Source: Levilactobacillus hammesii DSM 16381
Lineage (GTDB): Bacteria > Bacillota > Bacilli > Lactobacillales > Lactobacillaceae
Assembly: GCF_001434395.1 (NCBI RefSeq)
Contig: NZ_AZFS01000066.1
Location: 88,487 to 152,486, forward strand
Length of the DNA: 64,000 bases
Direction: 5' to 3'
Within the stretch, counting starts at the first letter, position 1. Each line of letters starts with the position of its first letter. Shown here piece after piece: positions 36,219 through 45,756 of the stretch. A program made the position numbers and the translations under genes. Below the pieces are notes generated by a model. That model worked only from the letters and a program-made list of their open reading frames with translations, ran no database searches and was not told the DNA's origin.

Positions 36219-36944
36219 TTACAATGACTGGTCGCTTAAAATATTTAACGCTAGCTTGATGGAATCGGTCTCGCCCTGAGCCATCAGATCATCCCCATTG
36301 CTCAGATCACTCACGCCCGCGGCCAGATCGCCCTCATATAACACCACATTATTGAGGATCGACAGCGTTTCTAAGCCCCGTTGCCGCCCAATCACCATCA
36401 TAGCACCAGACTCCATATCTGCCCCTAAAATGCCCTTGGCGGACCAGAAGGCCTCGTTTTGGGCGTTGTCATCCATGTAGAAGCCATCGTGCGACCGAAT
36501 GATGCCGTAGTAGGCTTCCGGCGCATAGTAGTGAGCCAACGCCATTAACCGAAAGGCAGGTACGGCAGGGTAGATGTTAGGCACGTATTTCCCGGTCAGG
36601 CCATCGTCTCTGACGACACCCTCCCCAATAATGAGCTTGCCCAAATCAATCCCCGGTTGCATGGCACCGGCCGAACCAACCCGGATAACCTTCTTGACAC
36701 CGACGTTGTTGAGTTCCTCAATGGCGATCCCCGTCGAAGGTGCCCCAATTCCCGTGGACATGATCAGGATGCGTTTGCCCTGATACGTCCCCAGGATCGA
36801 CTTGTATTCCCGGTTAAAGGCCCAATCCTCAACGTTTTCCAGAAAACGACGACTCCGATCAACCCGTGCTGGGTCGCCCATAATAATGGCACTATCCGTA
36901 TTAATGGTTGGCAATAACTGCGTATGTGGTTCTGGTTCCGTCAT
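36219..36944 (-). CDS. Nucleoside phosphorylase (PNP/UDP family)
   Basis: A 241-residue phosphorylase of the PNP_UDP_1 family that splits ribonucleosides with phosphate to give the base and ribose 1-phosphate. The phosphate loop GDPARVDR (near 22), RVGSAGAMQPGIDLGKLII (near 91-109) and the ribose-binding DMESGAMM (near 175) are clear. Uridine phosphorylase-like specificity is the nearest guess. Placement before pnuC suggests that it may act on nicotinamide riboside or another imported nucleoside (inference). It lies 2 bp after the Crp-type regulator gene. Confidence 0.88.
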   Translation of the reverse strand: MTEPEPHTQLLPTINTDSAIIMGDPARVDRSRRFLENVEDWAFNREYKSILGTYQGKRILIMSTGIGAPSTGIAIEELNNVGVKKVIRVGSAGAMQPGIDLGKLIIGEGVVRDDGLTGKYVPNIYPAVPAFRLMALAHYYAPEAYYGIIRSHDGFYMDDNAQNEAFWSAKGILGADMESGAMMVIGRQRGLETLSILNNVVLYEGDLAAGVSDLSNGDDLMAQGETDSIKLALNILSDQSL

Positions 36945-36946
36945 GT

Positions 36947-37609
36947 CTATCCCTCATTTCTTAGAATCGTGATGAGCTGTGGCAAATCTGTAACGACGAT
37001 CTGAGACTTATTGATCTTAATCACATCCAAGTCTCGCAGCTGTTTGAGAATGCGATTGAGATTGCGACTCGACGTATCAACTTCATTGAGCAGGTTGGTT
37101 CGCGTAATCACCTGATTCCGGCGTGTTGACCAAATCAGCGACGAAATCGCCTGGTCCAACGCCGAATGCAAGCTATAGCGTTCCGTCCGGTTGGTCAAGG
37201 TATAAATCTGCATAGATAAATTGTAAATCAATTTCTGCGAAAAGTATTGGTCTTCTTTCAGCCAGACTTTGAACTGATCGTTAGGAATTTTCAGGACCGT
37301 CACGGGGGTTAGATTAATCACCGAGGCGCTGTAAGGCTTATCCAGCAAGGCTTCCTGCTCACCGATAAAAGCACCCTGTTCATAAATATCGAGGGCAACG
37401 GCCTTGCCACCGGCTGACATCAGATAAATTTTTACCTTACCTTCAACCAGAATATAAGTATTATCGTATTGTGTCCCTTGTAAAAACTGGAAATCATCCA
37501 CCGCATAGTGCTCAATCTGAAAGTCATTGACAATGTGTAACGGGCAAGTCCGCAATAACTGTTGCACGGCCGGTGTGCGATCCACCAGCGCAAACACGTC
37601 ATTCATCAT
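36947..37609 (-). CDS. Crp/Fnr-type transcription regulator
   Basis: A 220-residue regulator. The N-terminal ~120 residues form a cyclic-nucleotide-binding-type beta barrel (YILVEGKVKIYLMSAGGKAVALDIYEQGAFIGE). The C-terminal winged helix follows (TRTNLLNEVDTSSRNLNRILKQLRDLDVI). The canonical cAMP-binding Arg/Ser pair is not evident, and there is no FNR-type cysteine cluster, so the ligand is unknown. Its layout recalls YeiL of E. coli, another nucleoside-linked Crp homologue. It heads the operon with the phosphorylase and pnuC and probably controls it through the palindrome upstream. Confidence 0.85.
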   Translation of the reverse strand: MMNDVFALVDRTPAVQQLLRTCPLHIVNDFQIEHYAVDDFQFLQGTQYDNTYILVEGKVKIYLMSAGGKAVALDIYEQGAFIGEQEALLDKPYSASVINLTPVTVLKIPNDQFKVWLKEDQYFSQKLIYNLSMQIYTLTNRTERYSLHSALDQAISSLIWSTRRNQVITRTNLLNEVDTSSRNLNRILKQLRDLDVIKINKSQIVVTDLPQLITILRNEG

Positions 37610-37634
37610 TACTCAAACAGCTCCTTACAAGATA

Positions 37635-37663
37635 AGATTAGCAAAATAACACCAGAATCCCAA
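37635..37663 (-). promoter_or_regulatory. Promoter of the Crp/phosphorylase/pnuC operon
   Basis: -35 TTGGGA (37658-37663), a 17-bp spacer and -10 TAATCT (37635-37640) on the minus strand, about 25 bp before the start codon. The weak -35 box fits an activated promoter. Confidence 0.55.
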
Positions 37664-37689
37664 TGACGTGATTCTTCAAATGTATCCGC

Positions 37690-37701
37690 TTTCACGTGAA
37701 A
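37690..37701 (-). promoter_or_regulatory. Perfect palindrome, likely regulator site
   Basis: TTTCACGTGAAA is a perfect 12-bp dyad. Its centre lies about 67 bp upstream of the predicted transcription start of the Crp-type regulator operon, where class I Crp-family activators often bind. That the product of the first gene binds here is inference. Confidence 0.5.
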
Positions 37702-37975
37702 ATTAAGTCTATTTTAGCGTTTTACGGGACAGATGTCCTCGACAAATTTGACCGGCTATGAAACCGCATCCAATTAGGCTACATTTCACGATAACTCTGC
37801 TTTTCATTCTAGGAATAACCGGTTATCTCGTCAATTACTAATTGCGTTGAAACCTTGGCGCCATGCCCTAGATATGACCGACCCAATTGGACAACTGCAA
37901 ATTAAGTGAGACTGAAATCGCCAAAATTTCGTTTGTATCAATAGATGGCCCGTTTTCTTAACCCGCGTCATCTAT
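37702..37975. other. Gap between murC and the Crp-type operon
   Basis: Non-coding between the palindrome and the murC terminator. No gene or clear structure was recognised. Confidence 0.35.
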
Positions 37976-38012
37976 AAAAAAAGTACCCGCCGACAGTGCC
38001 AGCGGATACCTC
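37976..38012 (-). terminator. Terminator of murC
   Basis: GTACCCGC pairs with GCGGATAC with one mismatch, followed by TTTTTTT on the minus strand. It lies 13 bp after murC. Confidence 0.8.
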
Positions 38013-38025
38013 AAAAGTCTCAAAT

Positions 38026-39357
38026 TTAGTTATTCTTTAAAGATAAATGACTCAGTAATTCTTCGTAAGCCCGTTCGTACTTCTGCACGTCACCGGCGCC
38101 CATGAAGACCACAACGGCGTCATGGAAGTCCAACAGTGGTGACATGTTGTCCACCGTCAGAATCTCGCCACCCTTAACAATCTTAGCGGCCAAATCCTTA
38201 CTGGAGACAGCGCCTTGCGTCTCACGCGCAGAACTGAAGATGTTGGTCAGAAAGACCTTATCAGCCAGGTTCAGGCTCTTCGCAAAGTCGTCCATCAACG
38301 CGATGGTCCGGCTAAACGTATGGGGCTGGAAGACCGCAATGATCTCCTTGTCCGGGTACTTTTGCCGTGCGGCATCCAACGTTGCCTTGATTTCGGATGG
38401 ATGGTGCGCGTAGTCGTCGATGATCGTCATGTCGGCCAACTTCCGTTCCGTGAACCGACGCTTAACGCCCTTGAAATCAGCCAATTCGCGCTTGATTTCA
38501 TCCATGTTGACCTTTTCGAAGTAAGATACCGCAATCACGGCCAAACTGTTCAGCACGTTGTGTTCACCGTACAAGTGAATTTCAAAGTTGCCGAGGTTCT
38601 TCCCGTCATGGTAGACGTCAAAGGTTGAACCCGTGGTAGAACGCTTGATGTTCTTAGCTTGGAAGTCATCGCGATCGTTGGTCCCGTAGTAGTAGACGGG
38701 GACGTCCGTCTTCAGCTTCCGCAACTCAGGATCATCGCCCCAGGCGAAAATCCCCTTCTTCACTTGGTTAGCCCAAGTTTCAAAGGCACTGTATACGTCA
38801 TCGATCCCCGTGTAATAGTCTGGGTGATCGAAGTCAATGTTCGTCATGATGGCATAATCTGGCTTCGTTGCCAGGAAGTGACGCCGGTATTCGTCGGCTT
38901 CGTAGACGAAGAAACGGGCATTGGGCGTCCCTTTCCCGGTCCCATCACCAATCAGGTAAGAGGTTGGGGCAACACCACTTAAGACGTGAGAAAGCAAACC
39001 AGTCGTGCTGGTCTTCCCATGCGCACCGGCAACCCCAATACTGGTGTAACCTTCGATTAAGTGACCTAAAAATTCATGGTAACGGTAAACGGGGAGACCC
39101 ATGGTGCGGGCCTTCTTGATTTCTGGATGGTCATCCGTGAAGGAGTTCCCTGCAATCACAGTGAGGCCTTCGTGAATGTTCGCTTCGTCAAAGCCCATGA
39201 CTTTGATGCCAGCCTGTTCCAAGCCACGTTGCGTAAACGTGTACTGGGTAATGTCTGAACCCTGAACCTTGAATCCCTTATCATGTAAAATCAGGGCAAG
39301 GGCACTCATCCCTGATCCTTTAATTCCAACAAAATGATAAACCGTTGCGTTATCCAT
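38026..39357 (-). CDS. murC: UDP-N-acetylmuramate--L-alanine ligase
   Basis: A 443-residue cytosolic ligase that adds the first amino acid, L-alanine, to UDP-N-acetylmuramic acid in peptidoglycan synthesis. The N-terminal [11 protein letters not shown] binds the UDP substrate, the ATP loop [12 protein letters not shown] lies near residue 108, and YAHHPSEI is conserved near residue 305. Length is normal. It follows sftA, the fixed ytpP-ytpR-sftA-murC order seen in Bacillus. A 139-bp gap separates the two. Confidence 0.97.
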   Translation of the reverse strand: MDNATVYHFVGIKGSGMSALALILHDKGFKVQGSDITQYTFTQRGLEQAGIKVMGFDEANIHEGLTVIAGNSFTDDHPEIKKARTMGLPVYRYHEFLGHLIEGYTSIGVAGAHGKTSTTGLLSHVLSGVAPTSYLIGDGTGKGTPNARFFVYEADEYRRHFLATKPDYAIMTNIDFDHPDYYTGIDDVYSAFETWANQVKKGIFAWGDDPELRKLKTDVPVYYYGTNDRDDFQAKNIKRSTTGSTFDVYHDGKNLGNFEIHLYGEHNVLNSLAVIAVSYFEKVNMDEIKRELADFKGVKRRFTERKLADMTIIDDYAHHPSEIKATLDAARQKYPDKEIIAVFQPHTFSRTIALMDDFAKSLNLADKVFLTNIFSSARETQGAVSSKDLAAKIVKGGEILTVDNMSPLLDFHDAVVVFMGAGDVQKYERAYEELLSHLSLKNN

Positions 39358-39496
39358 TAATGATCCTCTTTTCTACTCTTTGCGGTCAGGCCACGGGATT
39401 TCGCCCACCGTGCGAGTGACTCTCTTTCCATTCTAGCATATCCCCCCACCCCTTAAAAGATGGAGACCAATTAAAGGGCAGTGACGACTATTCATC

Positions 39497-42400
39497 TTAT
39501 GATGAAAATGGTGCATCCTTGTCGTGCGGCTCAGGCAAATCCTTACCCAAGTCTTCCGGCGTGAGATAGACCTCACGTGGCTTCGATCCATGTTGCGGTG
39601 ACACATAGTGACTCTTTTCCAGGTCATCGATCAGATTAGCTGCGCGATTGTAGCCAATTGAGAAGACCCGTTGCAATTTCGACGTTGAAACCGATTTTTC
39701 TTGCGCGATATAGTCAAGCACCTTGGGTAACAGCTCATCTTGGTTCTCTTCAGCCGTTTCGCGTTGCAATAACCCCTTCGGTTCAAACGCATAATGCGGT
39801 TTCCCCTGCGTCCGTACAAAGTCCGTAATGGCATCGACTTCGGATTCCACAAAGGCCCCCTGTAGACGCATCGGTTGACTGGCCCCATTACCCAGGTACA
39901 GCATATCCCCGCGACCTAGCAGGCTTTCGGCACCGGCCGTATCCAGAATGGTCCGTGAATCGATCTGGCTGGAAACCATGAAGGCAATCCGCGTGGGAAT
40001 GTTGTTCTTGATGGTCCCAGTGACGATGTCGACACTTGGCCGTTGCGTGGCAACCAGCAAATGAATCCCGGCAGCACGCGCCTTTTGCGTGATCCGAACA
40101 ATGTAGTCTTGCACTTCACTGGCTGCCATCATCATCAAGTCTGCCAATTCATCAATAATAATGACGATGTACGGCATCTTCAAGGAAGGTTCATCATTGG
40201 CATCGGCACGATCGTTGAACTGTTCGATGTTACGAACCCCGGCCGCGGCCAACTTTTCGTAGCGTTGATCCATCTCGGTCACGACCCACTTCAGTGCCGC
40301 GGCGGCCGCCTTAGGATCGGAAATAACCGGCGACAACAGGTGTGGCAGAGCGTCATATGGCGCCATTTCAACGGCCTTAGGATCAATCAATAAGAGCTTG
40401 ACCTGGGCCGGCGTTGCCTTGTAGAGGATCGACAGGAGTAAGGAGTTGATGAACACACTCTTCCCGGAACCCGTGGCCCCGGCAATCAGCCCATGTGGCA
40501 TCTTCCGCAGATCGGTGACTTGTGGCTTACCAAATAGGTCGACCCCGAGGGCCACCGTCAACGGCGATTCACTGTTCTTAAAGGCGGGTGAATTCAAAAT
40601 TTCAGATAACATAACTGGTCGCGACTTCACGTTCGGAATTTCAATTCCCACCGTGGTCTTACCAGGGATTGGCGCTTCGATCCGGATATCCTTGGCAGCC
40701 AAAGCCAGCTTCAGATCATCGTTTAGATTGGTAATCTTGTTGACCTTAACCCCGAGAGCCAGGCTAATCTGGAACTGAGTTACCGTTGGTCCGACCGTCC
40801 AGTCCGTGACGTGAGCATCCACGTGAAAGGCGCTCAACGTGGCATCGAGAACCTCGGCTTGATGTTCGATCCATTCGTCCAGGGCTTCCTCATCGGGTAC
40901 CACGGGTTTGGGCAATAGGCTCACGTCTGGGAAATGATAACCCCGCTCCGATTGGTCAGCGGCCGCTTCGGTCGTGGCCGGCGCGGCATCGGGACGATCA
41001 AATAATGCCAGATTGCGCTGGTCATTCCCCTCTTCTTGCATAATGTCGCCCAGGGAGTGTCCGAGGCCACGAGCCGGCTTGGCTTTAGGCTTAGCACTCG
41101 GTTTGGCAGCGGATGGTGCCGTTGACCGTGGCGCCGTCTGATCGGCATTCGCCCGGTCAAGAAGTTGGTTAACCTCGGCCGGTCGCTGAGCCTGATTGCT
41201 TGCCGATACTGATGACGCCGGGTCTTCGCTAGAGACCGCCGCTGACGTGGCCGTCTGTGACGTCGCTGCCGATGCACTGGTCCCGAGGTCGGCAACGGAG
41301 GTCGACAGATGATTAGCCGTCGAATCAGCGGTTACTGCTGGTTGATGGCTGGCTGACGCTACACTCGCCGGTACACCCGCCGCGGAACTGACGACCAAAT
41401 GGGCGGTTGACCGGACGATCGCTGCCGAGCTAACGTGCGGCTGTGCCGGTGCGGCTGAAGTCGTGGCCTGTGATGCAGCTGATTCGCTGTCAGACGTCGA
41501 CATTACCGCATCCGAAGTCGTTAAATTGGCAGTAGCTTGATCGTTTGCTGGGGCCGTCTGATCCGTAGGCGCCGACTTAACCGTCCCCACTGGCAGATAG
41601 TCCCCTGCCCGACTGTCGCTGGCAACGGTCGCCACACGATCATGACTTTCAGGCTCATTTGCCGTTTCGACTGAACGAGGCTGCGTTGGATAAAAGACTT
41701 CGGTCGGCGCCGCTGGCGTGACCGGCGTGCTACGGACTGATTCGTCAGTCGCAGCGACGGGTTGGCTTGCGGATTCTGTTGCTGTGGTTTTAAGTTCAGT
41801 TTCGGTTTCAACGCTCGCTGTAGCGGCCGCACTTGAGTCAGCCGTCACGCTTTTCGCTGATTCCATCTGATCAGAACTGCTCGATGATGCCGTAGTTTGA
41901 TCGGAATCTGTAGCCGGCGCCGTTGTTGCCGCCGCATTGGCTGTGGCGGATTCAGTAGTGCTGGCTGATTCGGCTGACCGACGCTTCTCAACCGATGCCG
42001 TGTCACCGGTCATCGACTCGGACTGTGCTGCCGAATTTTGACTTTCCACTGGCTCATTTGTATCAGCAGTTGGCTGACTGGCTTGGCTAGCAGTTACCGG
42101 CGTTTCCGGTGCAACGTTATCATCGGCCGTGCCAAATAAGAGAAAACTACGGTCCGTTTTCTCTAAGCTGGCAACTAACCGGCGATAACGTCGACGTGAT
42201 TCAGAGGTTGGCTGTGACCAATGCAATTGCTTGGGAATTGGCGTTACTTGAAAAGGCCGATAATTGTCAGCCGCGCTACTAGGTGCCACTTCCGGCTCAG
42301 CAGGCGTGGGCGTGGCGGGCGCTGCCGCACGCGGTTGTTCGGCCTGCTTTCGTTCGGCCTCTCGTGCCTCACGCTGACGCAAACGGTCGTTCCGTTCACG

Positions 42401-42511
42401 CCGCTGATTGACGGAACGTTGAGCCCGCTCATGCGTGGTATCTTCTAATTGTTCGGGGCTCGGCTTTACCGCAAATTTCCGGAAAAAGGCTGGTCCATCA
42501 TAGTGCTCCAT
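39497..42511 (-). CDS. sftA: SftA-type soluble FtsK/SpoIIIE DNA translocase
   Basis: A 1004-residue DNA translocase that moves trapped DNA out of the closing septum. No membrane helices are present, unlike classical FtsK/SpoIIIE. With the ytpR and murC neighbours this identifies the SftA (YtpT) type. The N-terminus (1-75) is charged and helical. Residues about 130-470 are a very long Ser/Thr/Ala-rich, low-complexity linker. The motor follows, with Walker A GATGSGKS near 675 and Walker B IVIIIDELADL near 782. A gamma winged helix (SVSTSKLQRVFSIGYNRAANLI) near 935-960 reads DNA orientation signals. Start ATG at 42511 with AAGGAGG upstream. Confidence 0.92.
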   Translation of the reverse strand: MEHYDGPAFFRKFAVKPSPEQLEDTTHERAQRSVNQRRERNDRLRQREAREAERKQAEQPRAAAPATPTPAEPEVAPSSAADNYRPFQVTPIPKQLHWSQPTSESRRRYRRLVASLEKTDRSFLLFGTADDNVAPETPVTASQASQPTADTNEPVESQNSAAQSESMTGDTASVEKRRSAESASTTESATANAAATTAPATDSDQTTASSSSSDQMESAKSVTADSSAAATASVETETELKTTATESASQPVAATDESVRSTPVTPAAPTEVFYPTQPRSVETANEPESHDRVATVASDSRAGDYLPVGTVKSAPTDQTAPANDQATANLTTSDAVMSTSDSESAASQATTSAAPAQPHVSSAAIVRSTAHLVVSSAAGVPASVASASHQPAVTADSTANHLSTSVADLGTSASAATSQTATSAAVSSEDPASSVSASNQAQRPAEVNQLLDRANADQTAPRSTAPSAAKPSAKPKAKPARGLGHSLGDIMQEEGNDQRNLALFDRPDAAPATTEAAADQSERGYHFPDVSLLPKPVVPDEEALDEWIEHQAEVLDATLSAFHVDAHVTDWTVGPTVTQFQISLALGVKVNKITNLNDDLKLALAAKDIRIEAPIPGKTTVGIEIPNVKSRPVMLSEILNSPAFKNSESPLTVALGVDLFGKPQVTDLRKMPHGLIAGATGSGKSVFINSLLLSILYKATPAQVKLLLIDPKAVEMAPYDALPHLLSPVISDPKAAAAALKWVVTEMDQRYEKLAAAGVRNIEQFNDRADANDEPSLKMPYIVIIIDELADLMMMAASEVQDYIVRITQKARAAGIHLLVATQRPSVDIVTGTIKNNIPTRIAFMVSSQIDSRTILDTAGAESLLGRGDMLYLGNGASQPMRLQGAFVESEVDAITDFVRTQGKPHYAFEPKGLLQRETAEENQDELLPKVLDYIAQEKSVSTSKLQRVFSIGYNRAANLIDDLEKSHYVSPQHGSKPREVYLTPEDLGKDLPEPHDKDAPFSS

Positions 42512-42887
42512 GTTTCTTCCTCCTTGACGGGTGCACACCGCACCTGCCGAATTTCAACACTACGGGAGGAGACACCGCCTAACTTCAGCGGCTGGTTAAC
42601 TCATTCCCTAATAATCTTTTTTAATCTAGCACGTACTGGCTAGTTTTATGGCTTACTCAGATGATTCTCTAATCGTAACGTTCTTTCTTTGACCGGCAAC
42701 CTTGTTAAAACTGGCTGTCTACCGTTCACCGAATATGAGCTTAAACGCGACCAGCTATCTCGATAGCTACCATGCAGCATTTAACCACAAATGACGGTTC
42801 GGTTGACCAATACAAAGACGATAGTTTTATACAATTAACCAACTCACTCAGAGTGGTTAAAGTCAATCTCCCCTATTGTACACAAAA
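42512..42887. other. Promoter region and gap upstream of sftA
   Basis: No gene fits here. A hairpin-forming dyad lies at 42835-42860 (TTAACCA/TGGTTAA extended by CTC/GAG, with one bulged A). Nothing else was recognised. Confidence 0.4.
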
Positions 42888-42921
42888 AAGCGGGGTGCCG
42901 ACAAGGGCAAACCCGCTTTCG
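42888..42921 (-). terminator. Terminator of ytpP-ytpR
   Basis: AAAGCGGG...TGCC pairs with GGCA...CCCGCTTT, followed by TTTTTTG on the minus strand. Confidence 0.88.
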
Positions 42922-42939
42922 TAATGTTTCTTAAGCAAT

Positions 42940-43581
42940 TTATGAGGCTGAGAAGATAGTTTGGCCCCGTTCGAAATCAAACGGTTCGCCAACTTCGTAG
43001 TCATCCGGTAGAATCAGGGCACCTGGCTTCTGTGGTGCGTTGGCTAAGCCCAACTCACGACCAGAGCAGATCATCCCATCACTTTCCACGCCCCGTAAGG
43101 CACCCGGCCAGATAATCAGACCATTAGGCATCATGGCACCAACCTTGGCCACCACAACCTTGATGTCCGCCTGCATGTTAGGTGAACCACTGACAATCTG
43201 AACGGACTTGTCGTTGTCCACGACCGTATCCGTCACCAGTAAGTGATCGGAGTCGGGATGTGGTGTCGCCGTCTTGACGTAACCCACGATAAACTTGGAT
43301 TCCGTTTGGGCGACCAGTTCGCCGTTGAAGCCGGCCTTTTCCAAAGCAGCGTTCAGTGCAGCAACATCATCAACCGTCAACATCACTTGGCCGTTGCCAC
43401 TAATGTTCGGTAAAATCTTGGAAATGGCCAAGAAATTGTAGCCTAACGTCTTTTCCGTTTCGGTATCGTAAATTCGGGCGATACCATCGCGAACGGTGTG
43501 GGCTTGTTGGGGTGTGTCTTGCGCAACGATAACAATCAAAGTGTCCCCTAATTCTTGGGGATTGTAACTAGCAATTAACAT
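42940..43581 (-). CDS. ytpR: YtpR tRNA-binding-domain protein
   Basis: A 213-residue cytosolic protein. The C-terminal half is an OB-fold tRNA-binding domain like that of the phenylalanyl-tRNA synthetase beta chain. It shows KFIVGYVKTATPHPDSDHLLV (near 92-112), QIVSGSPNM and the GVESDGMICSGRELG motif near 175-190. The N-terminal ~90 residues carry the YtpR-specific domain. The precise role is unknown. It starts 21 bp after ytpP and lies upstream of sftA and murC in the conserved order. Confidence 0.92.
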   Translation of the reverse strand: MLIASYNPQELGDTLIVIVAQDTPQQAHTVRDGIARIYDTETEKTLGYNFLAISKILPNISGNGQVMLTVDDVAALNAALEKAGFNGELVAQTESKFIVGYVKTATPHPDSDHLLVTDTVVDNDKSVQIVSGSPNMQADIKVVVAKVGAMMPNGLIIWPGALRGVESDGMICSGRELGLANAPQKPGALILPDDYEVGEPFDFERGQTIFSAS

Positions 43582-43602
43582 GTGGGATCCTTTCCAACGG
43601 TT

Positions 43603-43935
43603 TTAATCGGCGTTAGTTGCCAATGAATTGATAAATTCTTCAACTTCAGCCTTAGTCTTACGATCTTTGTTGACCAATCGGCCAATTTCATCCCCATTTG
43701 CGTAGGCAATGAAACTTGGAATGCCGAAAACGTTCAGTTCGACAGCCAGGTCGATGTTCTCATCACGGTCAACCGCGATAAACTTAAAATCAGGATATTC
43801 AGCTTCAATGTCGGGCATTGCTGGCTTGATGAAGGCGCAATCCGGGCACCAGGTAGCAGAGAAGAATAACATGGTTTTACCGTCTTTAACGACGTCTTTC
43901 AGATCAGCGGCTGACATTTTGGGTAATTGTTCCAT
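43603..43935 (-). CDS. ytpP: Thioredoxin-like protein YtpP
   Basis: A 110-residue thioredoxin-fold protein. The redox site is WCPDC (residues 28-32) in FFSATWCPDCAFIKPAMP, a variant of the usual WCGPC. The cis-proline region FGIPSFIAY follows near residue 72. No signal peptide, so cytosolic. Probably a thiol-disulfide reductase of unknown client. It is the first gene of the ytpP-ytpR pair. Confidence 0.92.
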   Translation of the reverse strand: MEQLPKMSAADLKDVVKDGKTMLFFSATWCPDCAFIKPAMPDIEAEYPDFKFIAVDRDENIDLAVELNVFGIPSFIAYANGDEIGRLVNKDRKTKAEVEEFINSLATNAD

Positions 43936-44218
43936 AGGTAAGCACTCCTTTATTTAAGTTTAAAAAATACACAATCATCATTATAGCAATGTGGCTGGGG
44001 GATTACAAAGTTTTAGCCTAAACTGCTTACTATTCGTTACTAAATTATGTAGGCGCCCGCAACCACGCATCTCCTGGTTCCTTCTAAATGGGCGTACTCA
44101 CCATGTTCAGACGCATTTTAAATTGTACGCGATCACACCGCCCGGTCTAGACGGTTAGGCAAATTCACGCCTGTCGACAAAATCTGCCATACACGCGCCT
44201 CTCACTAAGTCGCTACGC

Positions 44219-45616
44219 TCACCGTTGTCTTTCCCTTTTAACCCAGAAACCCATGACGCCTAAAACGAATAACCCAACATAGCCTAACATCGAAATTTTA
44301 GCGGTTTTCTCAGAGGTCTGTGGCAGACTCGCAGGTATCTCCGAAGCACCATTAATTTCCGATTGTCTAATCGCTTGGTTCCTTGAGACAAGCGCTGTGC
44401 CAGCATTCTGATAGGATGCTCCCTCGTCCTGTTGCTGGCTAGCTACTAGCTGATGCCAAAATTTTTCAAACGTTGTGCTCTGCTCAATAGCCAATGCTTT
44501 GGCTGCTTGATCCGCTTCAAATTGTGACGATATATTTTGAACCGTCAAACGACCGGTCTCCTGATTGATTTTCAGAACTTTTACGATACTTCCACCATCG
44601 GCTTTTCCAAAGATATAGCTGTATTTCTTCGTATTGAGGAGACCAAAGGACTTGCCGCGATGAATCACCTCATTCGCCGAGAAATAAGTCCTTTTGCCCA
44701 CGGGCACACCCATCACCTGCAGTAAAGCCACTGGCCGGCCTTGAGCATCCTTAACCAGGTCGATTTCAAAATCCCCGTCGTAGATTTGAACGGACTTCAA
44801 GCTGCCATCCCCGTAAGTAATGGTGAAAATATTCAGCCCATTTTTAGACGTGGCCCGAACCCACGGAATCCGATAAACAAAGGTCACCGTTTGTGCTTTG
44901 GTGCTGTAAATGCCACTGATCCGTGAAGCCCCTGTCAACATGAAATCCTTATCGTCGCCAGTCGTAAATTTTAAGCTCTCAGCCGTGAATTTTTCCCCAA
45001 CGTGACCCGTCATAACCTTTTTGAGCAATTCGCCACCATGATCGGTCACGTAGCGAACATAGACCTTCCCTTTCGCCGCCTTTGCTGGTGTCGTGTTGGT
45101 TGTCGTTGCCGGTGTCTCACTGGTAACTTGTTCTTTATAAGGTATTGGGGTCGGATCAGCCGTCAATTTATACATTGGCGCTGAATGATCGCTGTCTTCG
45201 CCCGTTGGCTGTTCGCTATTGGTTGCCTCCTCACTCTCAGTGCTATCCTGCTTAACGAGGTTAGATTTGGCTAAAGAATTCTCCTGCGAATCCGACTTTG
45301 CTCCCTGACTGTCCGTAACGGATTCCGATGGTGTCGGCTTTTCCTGTGGTTGCTCACCCTCTGGCTCATCGTCGTTAGTCAGCTTAGACGCTGCGGGCGC
45401 CGCCACTGGTGCTGCAGGTGACGCTTCGCTTACCGGTGCGACATGCGTAACAACCGTACTGGCCGGCGCACGAGATACAGCGGCTTGCGCGGTGACGGCT
45501 TTTTCTTGAACCAACGCCACTGAAAACAGGGAAAGTCCTAGTAAGGCTAAATATTGGCAACGTTTCTGGCCGACATGGGCGGTTCGTGTTTGACTTGATG
45601 GTCTCTGTTTATTCAT
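44219..45616 (-). CDS. LPQTS-anchored cell-wall surface protein
   Basis: A 465-residue exported protein. The signal peptide includes RCQYLALLGLSLFSVALV and ends near residue 45 (AQAAV). Residues about 50-160 are a low-complexity, acidic Pro/Ser/Glu-rich stalk. Residues about 175-250 resemble a MucBP-type repeat (VYVRYVTDHGGELLKKVMTGHVGEKFT). A ~150-residue region of unknown fold follows. The C-terminus has the sortase motif LPQTS at 431-435, a hydrophobic helix and a basic tail KRERQR. GGAGG precedes the ATG. Likely an adhesin or host/surface-binding protein; the ligand is unknown. No terminator is evident. Confidence 0.88.
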   Translation of the reverse strand: MNKQRPSSQTRTAHVGQKRCQYLALLGLSLFSVALVQEKAVTAQAAVSRAPASTVVTHVAPVSEASPAAPVAAPAASKLTNDDEPEGEQPQEKPTPSESVTDSQGAKSDSQENSLAKSNLVKQDSTESEEATNSEQPTGEDSDHSAPMYKLTADPTPIPYKEQVTSETPATTTNTTPAKAAKGKVYVRYVTDHGGELLKKVMTGHVGEKFTAESLKFTTGDDKDFMLTGASRISGIYSTKAQTVTFVYRIPWVRATSKNGLNIFTITYGDGSLKSVQIYDGDFEIDLVKDAQGRPVALLQVMGVPVGKRTYFSANEVIHRGKSFGLLNTKKYSYIFGKADGGSIVKVLKINQETGRLTVQNISSQFEADQAAKALAIEQSTTFEKFWHQLVASQQQDEGASYQNAGTALVSRNQAIRQSEINGASEIPASLPQTSEKTAKISMLGYVGLFVLGVMGFWVKRERQR

Positions 45617-45756
45617 CTGAAACCTCCTGTGTCTTGATGTAAGACGTGATCGTAAAATAATATGAATAAAGGCAGGTGCGGGTATGTTAAAATTAGTTCA
45701 CTGAATTAATGTATGACCTATTCTAAACGGACTGTAATCTGACAGGAGACTCGTAA

